64,000 nucleotides of DNA from Diplonema japonicum (taxonomy: Eukaryota > Euglenozoa > Diplonemea > Diplonemida > Diplonemidae): contig OZ025742.1 of the NCBI GenBank assembly GCA_964019335.1, positions 124,001 to 188,000 of the forward strand. The letters run 5' to 3'. Shown here piece by piece: positions 9,328 to 19,298 of this stretch. The notes below the pieces were generated by a model. The model had not been told where the DNA came from. It made no database searches and saw only the letters and a list, made by a program, of their open reading frames with translations. Both the position numbers and the translations under genes were made by a program. The first letter of the stretch is position 1. Every line of letters starts with the position of its first letter.

Positions 9328-10533
9328 ATGTCGGCCAACCCAATGGAGAAAAGCGTCGGCTTCCTGCAAGAAGTCGGCGTGCTGCAATGGAAGGCACGAA
9401 ACGAGCCAGCGATGTGGAATTTACTCAGAAGGGCGGCAGCGGCGGCAGCGCAAGCGACATCAATAAGCCACAACAACGAAGCGATGATCAACCAGCTGGC
9501 GGAGGACATCATCAAACGAGCGGACACGGACATGACAGTGTTCAAGCTGTTACAGCACGCTGCCTCCGCCGCCAGGGGCGAGGTGAGCGAGAGCTCAATC
9601 GCAGGAGAGGAACACCCACCAAGCGTCTCCGAACTCCCAGCACCCCAACCCGCCGCCCAAACTGGCGACATGGAAAAGGCCTTCGCAGAAGCATTGGGGA
9701 TAATCGACCATAAAAGTGCATCCTCACTCCTTGCCGTTCCCCACCCCGACACCGTTTCCATAGTTTCCTGTGACACTGACGGTCCTATGCCCATTATACC
9801 TATCAGAACCGAAGCACCGAGAAAAACCCCGGTTTCAATTTCTCAAGCGGAGCCATCCCCGTTAGCGGAGGTGAGCGCGTTGTCAGAGGTCCCCACTACG
9901 AGTGAGGCATTTGCAGAGAGGTTGAAAACGGTGCTCGACCGCTATCGGGCAGGGATGGCGGGCAGGAAACAAGACGCCATTTCTGACCAGAACGACAAGC
10001 TGGAACTGTTAAAGGCAGCTTTTGACGCTGGCGCCTTGACCCCCGCTGCATTTGCCGATGCTGTTTCTTCATTGACGAGGCCCGTCCCGCCTGCAAACCC
10101 CATTCCTGTTCCTATAACCACCCCGCTTCCATTAGAACCGAAGCCTCTTTTGTCGCCCATGCCAGTGCCTGTTGTTCCTGCAGTACCAGTGCCTGTTCCG
10201 GTTGAGGGTAGAGGGAGGTCTGGTGCGGCGGTGAACCCCAACCCTAGAAGGATGATGTCTCCGATGAGGCCTCCCACCCGCACGCCAGCGGGGCCTGTTG
10301 ATGTTGCTATGGTCTCGCAAACTTCGGCGCCTGCATTGTCCCCGCGGCCTGTGCCGCCTGTTTCACCGTTGGGAAGGCAGTGCAGGGAGTATGTTGGGGA
10401 GAGAAAAAAAAAAAAAAAAAAAAAAAAAAGTGTGTCGCCTGCGAATAGAGCGTCTCAACGGTCGCATAGCACCCGGATTATGAATGCAAGGAGGCATGCA
10501 GCAACTTGCCTTACTCCTAAAGGTGTGAATTGA
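9328..10533 (+). CDS. Unknown protein with helical N-terminus and Pro/Val-rich region (2 exons)
   Basis: Exons 9328-10388 and 10431-10533, 387 residues. N-terminal helices (MEKSVGFLQEVGVLQWKARN, then Ala-rich LLRRAAAAAAQATS and EDIIKRADTDMTVFKLLQHA), a middle helix pair (FAERLKTVLDRYRAGMAG, LELLKAAFDAGALTPAAFADAVSSLT) and a long PVPVP-type linker ending in a basic Arg/Ser/His tail. A 42-nt intron (GTATGT donor at 10389, poly-A then AG) removes a YVGERKKKKKKKKS insert and keeps frame. No family recognised; the LDAGALTPAAFADAV type motif resembles short two-helix modules used for protein contacts. Confidence 0.75.
   Translation: MSANPMEKSVGFLQEVGVLQWKARNEPAMWNLLRRAAAAAAQATSISHNNEAMINQLAEDIIKRADTDMTVFKLLQHAASAARGEVSESSIAGEEHPPSVSELPAPQPAAQTGDMEKAFAEALGIIDHKSASSLLAVPHPDTVSIVSCDTDGPMPIIPIRTEAPRKTPVSISQAEPSPLAEVSALSEVPTTSEAFAERLKTVLDRYRAGMAGRKQDAISDQNDKLELLKAAFDAGALTPAAFADAVSSLTRPVPPANPIPVPITTPLPLEPKPLLSPMPVPVVPAVPVPVPVEGRGRSGAAVNPNPRRMMSPMRPPTRTPAGPVDVAMVSQTSAPALSPRPVPPVSPLGRQCREYVGERKKKKKKKKSVSPANRASQRSHSTRIMNARRHAATCLTPKGVN
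10389..10430 (+). other. Probable 42-nt poly-A intron
   Basis: Donor GTATGTTGGGG, then about 25 A and AG. Its length is a multiple of three so frame alone does not prove splicing; the exact GTATGT donor and similarity to proven introns do support it. Confidence 0.7.
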
Positions 10534-11008
10534 ATGGGAGGGGGGGAGGGGGGAATAAGAAATAAACCGCAGATCCTGGCAACGCTTCTTGGGATCCTGT
10601 AGTGTCTGAGGATTTGTGATTTTTTTTTTTTTGAAAAAGAAATTAGAGTTAGAGTAGTATCCTCTTCTTTTTTTTTTTTTTTTTTTTTTTTTTGTTCTTT
10701 CCCTTCATCTCTCCACCCCGTTGTTCTTTTTCTCCCCCCCCTTTTTTTTGTTAGTTGCTTACGCCAGGCGGTTTATAAGCAACCAAAGTCATGCTTCTTT
10801 TTTTTTTTTTTTTTTTAAAGGAACTGTATAGCCTGTTGTATAACCACCTCCTTATCTCCCTACCTCCTTCTTCCCCCTCACCCCCAAGCAAATAGATGTG
10901 AAACAAGAAATAGAAGAAAAAAAGAAAAAAAAAAACGACCCCGAACTTTTTTTTAAATAAAAATGTTTGATGTGATTCTCGACTTGACCCTTGATCTTTT
11001 TTTGTTTT

Positions 11009-11056
<48 letters not shown>

Positions 11057-11357
11057 GTGGGCCGTTGCAAACCACTTCGTTTCCTATCAATAGAGAATTC
11101 CCCCCTTTACCCTGCACACTGAATATCGATTTCCCCCCCCTTCCCCTTTCCCTCTCTCTTTTTTTTTTTTGTTTTCCGATGTCATTGTAAAAGAAAGAAG
11201 GGAAAGAAAGGAAAAAAAAAAAAAAGAAAAAAAAAAAGTGAGGGGGCGCGGGGAGGAGGGAGGAATTAATTTTTCTCTTTCTCGTTCCTTTTTTTTTTTT
11301 TTCTTCTTTTTTTTTTCCCTTCAAAAAAAAAAAAAAAAAAGGAGAGAGGGGGGGAAA
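10534..11357. other. Spacer, homopolymer-rich
   Basis: Runs of T up to about 45 bases (11005-11055) and purine blocks. No gene or repeat copy recognised. Confidence 0.7.
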
Positions 11358-12053
11358 ATGACAGCCTCATTCACAGTCCTGCTTGTCGGCGGGTTGAAAG
11401 TTTCATTAAGCACGGAGGTGGTGCAGAACTTGGAGTATTTGGGCGACAAAAGACTGGAGCAGGAGATTATCGAGGAAGCCATTCGATTGGGGGTCGAAGA
11501 GAAGTCAGGAGGCTTGGAACCTAAAGCCATGCAAAGGGGCACTGTAGATGGTATGTACAAGGCAGAAATCGACTTGTCTGCCTTGCTACATAAATTTTCA
11601 GCCATGATAGGGTTTGTAGACCGTGCGGAGGGAAAAGCAGAAACTGCGATGCAGATGCTTCAAGAGGTTCAGCTCATTCTCGATAAAAGGCTCAAAGAGG
11701 CCATTTCACAAAAGTCCTGGGAGGCCGTGCAGGACATTTCTAATGACTTGTCGGCCCTCAGGGAAGGGATCCATACCCTTCTCGACGGTGTGCAAATAAC
11801 TGCAAAAGATATCGAGTCCGTTGAAAAATCCCTCCCGGCCCCTGTTCCCATCCCCTCCCTCTCCTCCTTCCCCGACACCGACAACCCCCACAACAACAAC
11901 GTTGAGGAGCAGGACGAAGAAGAGGAAGAGGAAGACCCGTCCACCTACGGATACGTTCAATTGGATGGCCCCGAGGAGAACAGCGAACCCGAAGGAGACG
12001 ACGACGAGGAGGACGGGATTACTTTGGAAAACAACACCCCACCGCCGAGCTGA
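11358..12053 (+). CDS. Unknown acidic-tailed helical protein
   Basis: 231 residues. Begins MTASFTVLLVGGLKVSLST, followed by largely alpha-helical sequence with probable coiled coil (RAEGKAETAMQMLQEVQ, LDKRLKEAISQKSWEAVQDI, LREGIHTLLDGVQITAKDIESVEKSL), a Pro/Ser linker and a strongly acidic tail (EEQDEEEEEEDPSTYGYVQL, EPEGDDDEEDG). Intronless, typical base composition. No family recognised. Confidence 0.8.
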   Translation: MTASFTVLLVGGLKVSLSTEVVQNLEYLGDKRLEQEIIEEAIRLGVEEKSGGLEPKAMQRGTVDGMYKAEIDLSALLHKFSAMIGFVDRAEGKAETAMQMLQEVQLILDKRLKEAISQKSWEAVQDISNDLSALREGIHTLLDGVQITAKDIESVEKSLPAPVPIPSLSSFPDTDNPHNNNVEEQDEEEEEEDPSTYGYVQLDGPEENSEPEGDDDEEDGITLENNTPPPS

Positions 12054-12099
12054 GATAAAAAAAAAAAAAAGAGAAAATACAAAAAAAAAAAAAAAAACT

Positions 12100-12985
12100 T
12101 GAGAATAACAACGTACATGGTAACCAAATAACTTTTTTCCACTCAAGTCTGTAAGCAGAATTTCCACCACTGTTTACGGTAACCCACAACTTTTTTTTCC
12201 ACTCAAATGGTTTTTTTGTAAAAAGATTTTCCACTCTCCACGGTAACCTATTTTTATTTCCACTAAACCATGTAAGTAAGAACTTTTTTCCACCGTCCAC
12301 GGTAACCTAAAACTTTTTTTCCAACGTCCACGGTGGAGGATTGTGCACTTGGGAAAAACGTATAGGCACAGCCAGAGCTCGAAAAAGACACCAAGAATTT
12401 CTCCTGGAAGTTGGCAAGGGCGATTTCCAAAGACGATATAAAGCCAAAGCCGAGGTATCTGGCGTCTGATGTACTTCTCCACCCCTCGCCCCCCTGCCTG
12501 TGAAGGATATGCCAAGGATGACCTCAAGCCCCCTGTTGTCACGAAGTCACAGATAGGCCAGCAAAGAGGAAGCGAAGTGAGAGAGAAGGGGAAAATAAAT
12601 GCAGCAACTTGTAAAAACCTTTATTACTCAACTGTTGCGCCAGCCACAATCATTCCTCGAAGTGCTGTCCCGGTGTAGTCCCAGCCTTCAGGGTAGTCAC
12701 CCATTTCTCTTAAAAGGTCTCTTTTCCTTTTCTTTTGCTATGACATCATGTTTTGCCCCCCTCGCTACATTTCGGACTAAACCCAATGAGGCATAAAGAT
12801 GTCGGAGGTTACCGTGGACGGTGGAAAAAAAGTTAGTGGTTGCATAAGGGAAATTGTTGGTGGTTACAGTAAAAAGTGGAAAAAAAGTTGTGGTTACCGT
12901 GGATGGTGGAAAAAAAGTTGGAGGTTTATGGCAATGGTGGAAAAAAGTTATTTGGTTACCGTGTACGCTGTTTTTCCCAAAAAAC
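12100..12985 (+). mobile_element. TIR/fold-back element R5, copy 1 (intergenic)
   Basis: About 885 bp between two genes. Ends are inverted repeats carrying GGTAACCAAATAACTTTTTT; the flanks contain several short units of the form TTTTTTCCACNGTNNACGGTAACC in direct order on the left and inverted order on the right. The core (about 12330-12795) is unique and recurs in inverse orientation at 19570-20015 inside the LSM4 intron. The antisense core contains GTGGCGCAGCGGTTGAGTAA, which resembles a tRNA A box, so a SINE-like module may be enclosed. No transposase ORF; non-autonomous. Confidence 0.8.
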
Positions 12986-13044
12986 TTTTTTTTTTTCTGA
13001 ATTTTCAAAAGAAAAAAAAAAGAGGGGAATAAAAAAAAAAAAAA

Positions 13045-13718
13045 ATGAAGTTTAAGTTATTCGGCAACCTCGATTGCCCCGATTGGTTCCTCTCGCTTTT
13101 AGCGACGGTATAGAGGGGAAAAAAAAAAAAAAAAAAAACAGGTCTCGACCATATCAACAGAAAGCGCTTTGTCGCTGTGCAAGGTGGCTGTGGATAAAAT
13201 ATATGAAAGGGAGCTGGATTGGGATTCAGTGGACGAAATTGCAGAAAAAGAGGGACTGGACCTGCATAAGCTGAAGGAGGTGTTTCAAATATAAAAAAAA
13301 AAAAAAAAAAAAAAAAAAGGTTCTTGGCTGCCTGCATAGCATTGCAATGAACAGTACTCGATTTGGGTTATCATCCTTGCAGCTTTCACAGGAGCTAACT
13401 ATGCTCGGGCTCCCGAAAGAGATCTCCGATGGTGTTGCTGAGCACCTGGCTTCGTTAGATAATCTTCGCGCACGGCTAGTAGCCCTCAACCCCAAGAAGG
13501 ATACCATCAAATCTTCCTCATACAAACTATTCCATGTGCCTCTTTCTTCCACGGACTCCGCTGCCCCGCAGCCTGTCGTCCAACTGAATCTGAAAATCGG
13601 TCAATCCACCCACGAAGCCTCCGACCGAACCTGCGACATTGAAATCCCTTCAGACAAGCTGCGATTCATGCGGTCGGAGCTAATGTCTGCCTATGAAGTT
13701 CTGCAGAAATCTTCCTAG
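13045..13718 (+). CDS. COMMD4: COMMD4, Commander complex subunit (3 exons)
   Basis: Exons 13045-13107, 13142-13279 and 13320-13718 give 199 residues, the same length as human COMMD4. Start MKFKLFGNLDCPDWFLSLLA matches the family opening (F-G-DLDCPDW). Exon 3 begins VLGCLHSIAMNSTRFGLSSL and reaches the hallmark SQELTMLGLPKE, then the COMM domain with VVQLNLKIG and a final helix. The usual COMM Trp is replaced by Tyr (SSSYKLFHVPL). Both introns (34 and 40 nt) are poly-A type and both are needed for the conserved protein. Acts in endosomal cargo recycling with the other Commander subunits; another COMM gene lies at 1992-2540. Confidence 0.93.
13108..13141 (+). other. 34-nt intron of COMMD4
   Basis: GTATAGAGGGG followed by about 20 A and CAG. 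Phase 0. One of the shortest spliceosomal-type introns that could be expected; fixed by COMMD4 homology on both sides. Confidence 0.88.
13280..13319 (+). other. 40-nt intron of COMMD4
   Basis: GTGTTTCAAATAT followed by about 26 A and AG, phase 0. Removal joins KLKE to VLGCLHSIA as in the family. Confidence 0.88.
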
Positions 13719-14031
13719 TTTTTTTTTTTTTTTTTCGTGTAATCTTTTTTTTTTTTTTTTTTTGTATGGGTACCGTGTGACAAGATAACCGTATGATTTT
13801 TTTTTTTTTTTTTTTTTTTTGGAAAAAAAAAAAGTGTTTTTTTTTTTTCTTTTTTTTTTTCATTCTCTTTCCCTACCCATTCGTTCACACTTTTTTTTTT
13901 TGCTTTTTTTCCCCATCCTCTATCACAGTTCACAATACAGTGGGGCAGGGCTTTTTTTTTTTTTTTTTTTTTTTTCGGGGAGAGGGACGGAAACAAATAA
14001 AAAAAAACAAACAAACAAAAAAAAAAAAACC

Positions 14032-15840
14032 ATGGACGAGGCAAAAAAATGGTTGCAAGACAACGGGGTAGCCTCCCTAATGGACAGGGGCATCAAGGCC
14101 TTAATCGAAACCAAGCCCGCCGATCCAGCTTTGTTCCTATCACAGTACTACGCTACCGTTCACGAAAAAGAAGAGAAGGTGAAAGGCGTTGTGGAGATTA
14201 ACGCCACAACCCTCGTCGTGGTCATGAAGGGAGAAGGAAAGGAAAAAACAACCGTCATCGATGTAAGAGACAGCACAAAAGGCGGGAAGATAAAGGGCAG
14301 CATCCACATTCCGTCTGACCAGTTCCAGGCTCGACTCGAGGAAATTACCAGTGACAGTGTAGAAACAATAGTTGTCGCCTCAAACAAGCAAGGTAGCGAC
14401 ACCAGAGCCGCGGAACTACTTTTATCTTACTTGACGGAAACAAAGCATAAAAACATCAATGTGTACACTTTGTCAGGGCGTTTACAGCACTGGATGAGTT
14501 CGTACCATACCGATCCAGTTCTTGTCGAGGGATTCACGGCAGCGTCATGGCCGATGTTGAACCTTCGCACGGCGCCTAGAATCGCGTCTCGACGAGGTTC
14601 GATCCCCGGCTTGCGAATCGATGTTCCAGAAGCTCCGGAAAAAATGACATCAGCTTCGCTTGCAATTCTGATGAGAGACACGTCAAACCTCGTTGTGGTG
14701 GATGTTAGAGACGCGACGGACGGAGGCACCATTGCTGGTTCGGAGCACATTCCTGTAGCTACCTTTCAAACCGACATCGACGATCTGACAGCAAAATGGA
14801 AGAATAAATCGATAATTGTTATCGCGTCACACATGTCCCCCGATCTTGATTTAACCGCCGCCACACCATTATTGGCAGCTCTTCACGAAGCAGAATCCAC
14901 GGCATCAGTCTTTATACTATCGGAAGGGATCAAAGGATGGGTTGCATCCTACGGTACAGATGAAAACCTTGTAACGGGCTACACCGGAAGCTTAACAAGA
15001 CGGGGTTCGCAAGGATTGGACTGCCTTCATGAAAGGAAACGGCGATCGACGGGGTTGGATATGAAGGTTGAAGTCCCCGATGCTCCACCGAAACTCGCCG
15101 CGGCCGACCTCGCAGCTGTTATTTTAAACACGAAACAAGGCAGCGACGGGGAGCTGCCTTACATTGTTGTCGATGTCTCCATCGATCCCAACACTGCTGG
15201 GAAAGGGAAGATCGCCGGTTCTGTTCAGATTTGTTCGGATGCTGTTTTGGCTAACGTTTCAGGGTTTGCTGAAAAACACCGTTTCAAAGATATGATCATC
15301 GTTGCTTCCACTGTGTCGTCGGATCTGGACGAGGCCGTCGCGGCACCGCTTCAACTCGCGATTCACGAACTCGGTTCAAAATGTTCCGTCTTCACCCTCC
15401 TCGGAGGGGTAAAAACCTGGATCCATGAAAACTACACCTCACCCAGTCTCTGCGAAAACGTAGACCCAACAGCATGGGGCATCTCGTTACCCCGAGGAGG
15501 CAGCAATAACACTAAAAGACACCGTCCTATGCATATTGCCATTCCGGAGGCTCCTTCAGGTGTCCCGCCCATCGAACTTGCTCTTCTTGTAAAGGCGCAG
15601 TCAGAGTCTGTCATCGTGGTGGACGTTCGCATGGAGTTGGCAGGGGGATCTATTTCCGGTAGTGTGCACGTTCCGTGTGACAGAATTCTGACCGACACAG
15701 ATGAGGTCTCACAAGAATGGGTGAACAAGGATTATGTTATTTTCGTCTCGCACCAATCTCCTGACTTGGATTTGGTTGCAGCCACTGCCGTGATGCAGTC
15801 GCATAGGGTTAAAGGGGGTTCTGCTCAAGTATGTGGAAAT

Positions 15841-15872
<32 letters not shown>

Positions 15873-15995
15873 TAGATTTCGTTTTTAATGGGTGGAATCG
15901 TCTCTTGGATGACGCACTACGGGGATGACCCTACACTTACCGTAGGGTACGAAGTAGATCAATGGTCGGATAAGAGTAGAAAAAAGTCGGTTTGA
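14032..15995 (+). CDS. DPY30-type module plus four degenerate rhodanese repeats (2 exons)
   Basis: Exons 14032-15828 and 15876-15995, 638 residues. Residues about 4-45 (WLQDNGVASLMDRGIKAL, then ETKPADPALFLSQYY) have the DPY30/RIIa dimerisation pattern common in flagellar proteins. Four tandem rhodanese/Cdc25-like units follow, each with a V-V/I-DVR start (VIDVRDSTKGGKIKGSIHIP; VVDVRDATDGGTIAGSEHIP; a divergent third VVDVSIDPNTAGKG; VVDVRMELAGGSISGSVHVP). The active-site loop lacks Cys in all four (VASNKQGSDTR, IASHMSPDLD, VASTVSSDLD, VSHQSPDLD), so no sulfur transfer or phosphatase chemistry is expected. The 47-nt intron (GTATGT to poly-A then TAG) leads to ISFLMGGIVSWMTHYGDDPT, completing repeat four. 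Probable scaffold in the flagellum (inference). Confidence 0.85.
15829..15875 (+). other. 47-nt poly-A intron of the rhodanese-repeat gene
   Basis: Donor GTATGTGG, about 28 A, acceptor TAG. Downstream exon matches the end of the earlier repeats (GGxxxWMTHYGDDPTLTVGY versus EGIKGWVASYGTDENLVTGY). Confidence 0.9.
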
Positions 15996-16129
15996 AGGGA
16001 GGGAGGAAGAAGGGATATTTTTATTTAAAAAAAAAAAGAAAAGTAGGTTTTATTACACGGTTTGGGGGTTGGGGGGGGGGGTCCTTTTATTTTTAAGGAA
16101 GCTGCGGTACGTGCTGAGACGTGTCCCGA

Positions 16130-16303
16130 CCTAGGGCTATGCTGGCAGGAAACGTGGAAACCGTTTCCGTTTCCGTTTCCATACTTTTCAAAATTCTTAT
16201 GGAAACGGCTTCCTTCTTAAGGAAACGTTTCCGTTTCCGTTTCCCTTTTTTTTTTCAAAAAATGCATGGAAACGTGTTTCCATGCCAGCATAGCCCTAGG
16301 GGG
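16130..16303. repeat. MITE with long TIRs and TTTCCG repeats
   Basis: Ends are inverted copies of CCTAGGGCTATGCTGGCA followed by GGAAAC. The interior consists of runs of the hexamer TTTCCG / CGGAAA (for example three in a row near 16160 and 16230). No ORF. Flanks GTCC/GGGAC are compatible with a short target duplication but not proven. Confidence 0.7.
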
Positions 16304-16555
16304 ACAGTGTTCCCGGCATTACGAGTGAGGGGGGGGGAAATGCATACCTTAAAAAAGGCACAGTTTTTTTTTTTTTTTTTTTTTTTTGAAATAAAATCGC
16401 TATTATACCTCTCCCTCCTCCCCTCACGTCTGTTTTCTTTAGAATGGGTATGGTGTTCCTCCTACTTTGAGGCGGGGGGGGGATCGCTAGAAGGAGCCAT
16501 TAAAGGTACCTCTGGAACCAAGAGTGCCTCTACGGTCTCCCCACCACCGTTTTTT

Positions 16556-16708
16556 TTTTTTTGTTACAAATATTTATCTTTTCAAAAAATGATTTTATAA
16601 CTATATGCAACTTGTGCCGAGCAAAAAAACTTTGGCAGCTTTTTTAAAAAACCTTTTTTGCTTGTGCGAACAACAAAGACATATAGTCATAAAGATTTTT
16701 TTTCCCAC
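16556..16708 (-). repeat. Dispersed repeat R4, copy 2
   Basis: Reverse complement of the sequence filling the intron at 6459-6647, including the TTGTTACAAATATTTATC and AACAACAAAGACATATAGTC ends. It lies between a MITE and a TIR element with no gene around it, so this copy is not visibly intronic. Confidence 0.75.
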
Positions 16709-16910
16709 CCCCCGTACTTTGCATAAATTGAGTTTTTTTTTTTTTCCGGGGAAAAAAAAAAAAAAATACCGGAGATTTTGAAGTTCTTCGGCGTCTGAAA
16801 AAAGAAAAGAAAAAAAGGAGGGGAAAAAAAAAATGTATGGACCGATGGATTGCGTTCGATGGCAGGAAAACACTGGAAGGAGGGAAGGGGTTTGTCTGAA
16901 GACGGGGGAT

Positions 16911-16950
<40 letters not shown>

Positions 16951-16953
<3 letters not shown>

Positions 16954-17957
16954 CTGTAAAACAAAAATCCACCGGAAGAAAAAATATCCGGACCGCCGAA
17001 ACATCCGGTGATTTTTTTCTTCCGGACATTTTTTTGGAGCACTTTTCTAAGGGGGTACCTAGCCTGCCCTACGCACTGTACCCTCTGTCTGGAAAACTTA
17101 TATTTCTGTTGCAAGAGTCTTAAGAACGGCAAAAATAAAATTCAAATTAACAGACGAAAGCTGCATGCTCTAAAAAGGGGAAGGACATATCCCGCGACCC
17201 CTCCAGGTGCTGACCTCTTCAGGTGACTGAAATGATATTGCAAGTGGACCCTTCAATAGCTGCGTCCCAGCAGGTTGGAGAGTCCCGACCAATAAAACTA
17301 AAAAGGGGGCGAGGAAAGCGCTACCTGTCCGCGCGTCTGGCCGTCTTGTCTGCTGCCTTCGCAGTCTTGGCAGTGCGCCTGGCCTCGGCCTCAGTAAGCC
17401 TTGGGCTGGCACAAATAGGTGAAGTCTGGGGGGACAAACGCTAAGTGAACGTTTGTTTTCTGAAAACAAGTTCACAAAAACCTGCGTAGTGTGGACATTG
17501 TGGTCATCAATGAGGTTGTAGCAAAGGGGGGAAACAAATCTTTTACCAGAGCCGAAGCGTTTCCTGGGTGGCCCAGTGAGATTTCGAAGCTGTTAAACTC
17601 TTTTTGGGGGTGTGCAACACGAGGGACGGACCCGGGGTATTTCCTGCCGCGAGCTGGTTCTGTTTTTTCCCGTGTAAATTGACCCGGGTTTGCCACTTCG
17701 TGGGTGCAGTTTGCCACCAGACAGGGAAACGCAAAACTGTCCGGTGACGGCGCGCTTGTCCCAAACCCCTAACCTTGGACCCCTTTTCGTCTTCTTCCCA
17801 GCGGAAAAGTCCGTAATTCAATTCTCTGATTTTCATTTGATTTTCTCTTGCTACAGAAACTAGTTTCATCTGAAAAAAAAATGTCCGGAAGAAAAAATAT
17901 CCGGACCGCCAGAGCTTCCGGACATTTTATCTTCCGGTGATTTTTGTTTTACAGTAT
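16951..17957. mobile_element. 1-kb TIR DNA element, mariner-like ends
   Basis: Terminal inverted repeats of about 85 bp begin ATACTGTAAAACAAAAATC and end GATTTTTGTTTTACAGTAT, containing CCGGAAGAAAAAATATCCGG units. CTG..CAG termini flanked by TA on both sides fit TA target-site duplication as in Tc1/mariner-type elements. The interior has no transposase; a 73-codon open frame at 17223-17444 is not recognised. Non-autonomous element. Confidence 0.7.
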
Positions 17958-18469
17958 TTATTTCTCCGCATGGGGTTTGATTTGGTTTCCCCTCGAGTGA
18001 GGAAATAAATCTGAACTAAAAAAAAAAAAAAAAAAGAAGAAGAAGAAGAAGAAAAAAACCCCCTTCTCCGGAAACCCTCTGGAAAGAGGCCATTGGACAT
18101 TTTAGCGGAAAAGATATTTAGACGAATTAAAAAAAAAAAAAAAAACGGTATGTAGGCCTCCCCTAATTTGAGCGAAGACCTTAACCCTTCACAAGTAAAG
18201 GGGTCTCTTCTTCTTTTTTTTCTTCTTTTCCTTTCCTGTAGAAAGATGAAGAGGACACTCCCTGAGGAGCTTCAAGAAGGAGCGTCTACCCAAACAGCTC
18301 CTTGCAAAACCCGACCCAGTCCACGGTGCGCGCCGCAAAAAATAAATCGTTTTTTTTTTTTTTTTTTTTTTTTTTTTTCTTTTTGCGCATAAAAAATGAA
18401 AAGAGAGAAATAAGGGAAAAAAAAAAACTATTCGTCGAAAAAGCGCTTTTTTTTTTTTTTTTTTTTTAT

Positions 18470-18653
18470 CGGAGGACCGACCACACACGGGTAACCATGA
18501 GTAGCATCGAAGGCTTGCGGGACAGGTACCTGTCGCAGACACCGACAAGGCTGCCCCGCAGTTTGACCACAACCCGCCAGAGCCCCCAGAACGGGGACAA
18601 GCGCAGCTCGGCCGGTGAGCGCAAAAACGCATACCTTAAAAGAATAGTTTTTT
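18470..18653 (+). repeat. Dispersed GC-rich repeat R6, copy 1
   Basis: About 180 bp (from GGAGGACCGACCACACACGG to ACCTTAAAAGAATAG plus T run), repeated at 40921-41152 with indels. It is open over 40 codons (MSSIEGLRDRYLSQTPTRLP in copy 1, MSSIEGLRDTYLSQTPTRLP in copy 2) but the two copies diverge by frameshifts after that, so it is treated as a repeat rather than a gene. Ends abut a T run like R1 and R2. Confidence 0.65.
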
Positions 18654-18993
18654 TTTTTCTCTTTCTTTTTCTTTTCTTGGAGAAAAACTACAAACACGGC
18701 GAGCAACTGAGAAGGTACAGAGCGCGTCGCTGCCCATTAGAATAGTAAGGAGGTTCTTGCAAATCCCTCACATCAAACACTTCACGTTGTAGGGAATCTG
18801 ACTTTCGAGACACGCCACCGGGTCCGGTCTAAACACGAAATTATGTTTATGCTGCGTGCTGTGTGGTGGATATGCACTTTAAAAAAAAAAAAAATAAAAA
18901 AAATAAATAAATAAATAAATAAAAGTAGGGTGTCAGAGTTTGGTGGAAAAATCCAAATTGTAACGTACCGTGCTTGTAGCTTTTCTCATTTTT

Positions 18994-19026
<33 letters not shown>

Positions 19027-19298
19027 TTTAATAGGCTATACAAAACGGCCAGAATAGTTTCTTTTGGTTTTGTCGGGTTTTTTTTTTTTTTTTTTTTTTT
19101 TTATTTCCCACCTACACTTTTTTTTTTTTTTTTTTTGCGATTTTTTTTTTATTTAAAATTTTTTTTCATGTATTTATCTGTTTTTCTTTTCCGATGGTGG
19201 GGGGTACGCGAAAATAAGGGGGGAGAAAAAAAAAAAGGTGGGGAGGGGGGAGAGGGGAAAAGAAGGGGGAAAAAAAAAGAAAGGGGGGGGGGGGGAAA

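Noticed and set aside
17223-17444. 73-codon ORF with a hydrophobic stretch
   Set aside because: Lies inside a TIR element; the opposite strand is equally open, and no family is recognised.
18245-18392. ORF MKRTLPEELQEGASTQTAPC after a pyrimidine-rich TAG
   Set aside because: Looks like a possible gene start after a splice acceptor, but runs into poly-Phe after 36 codons with no donor found.
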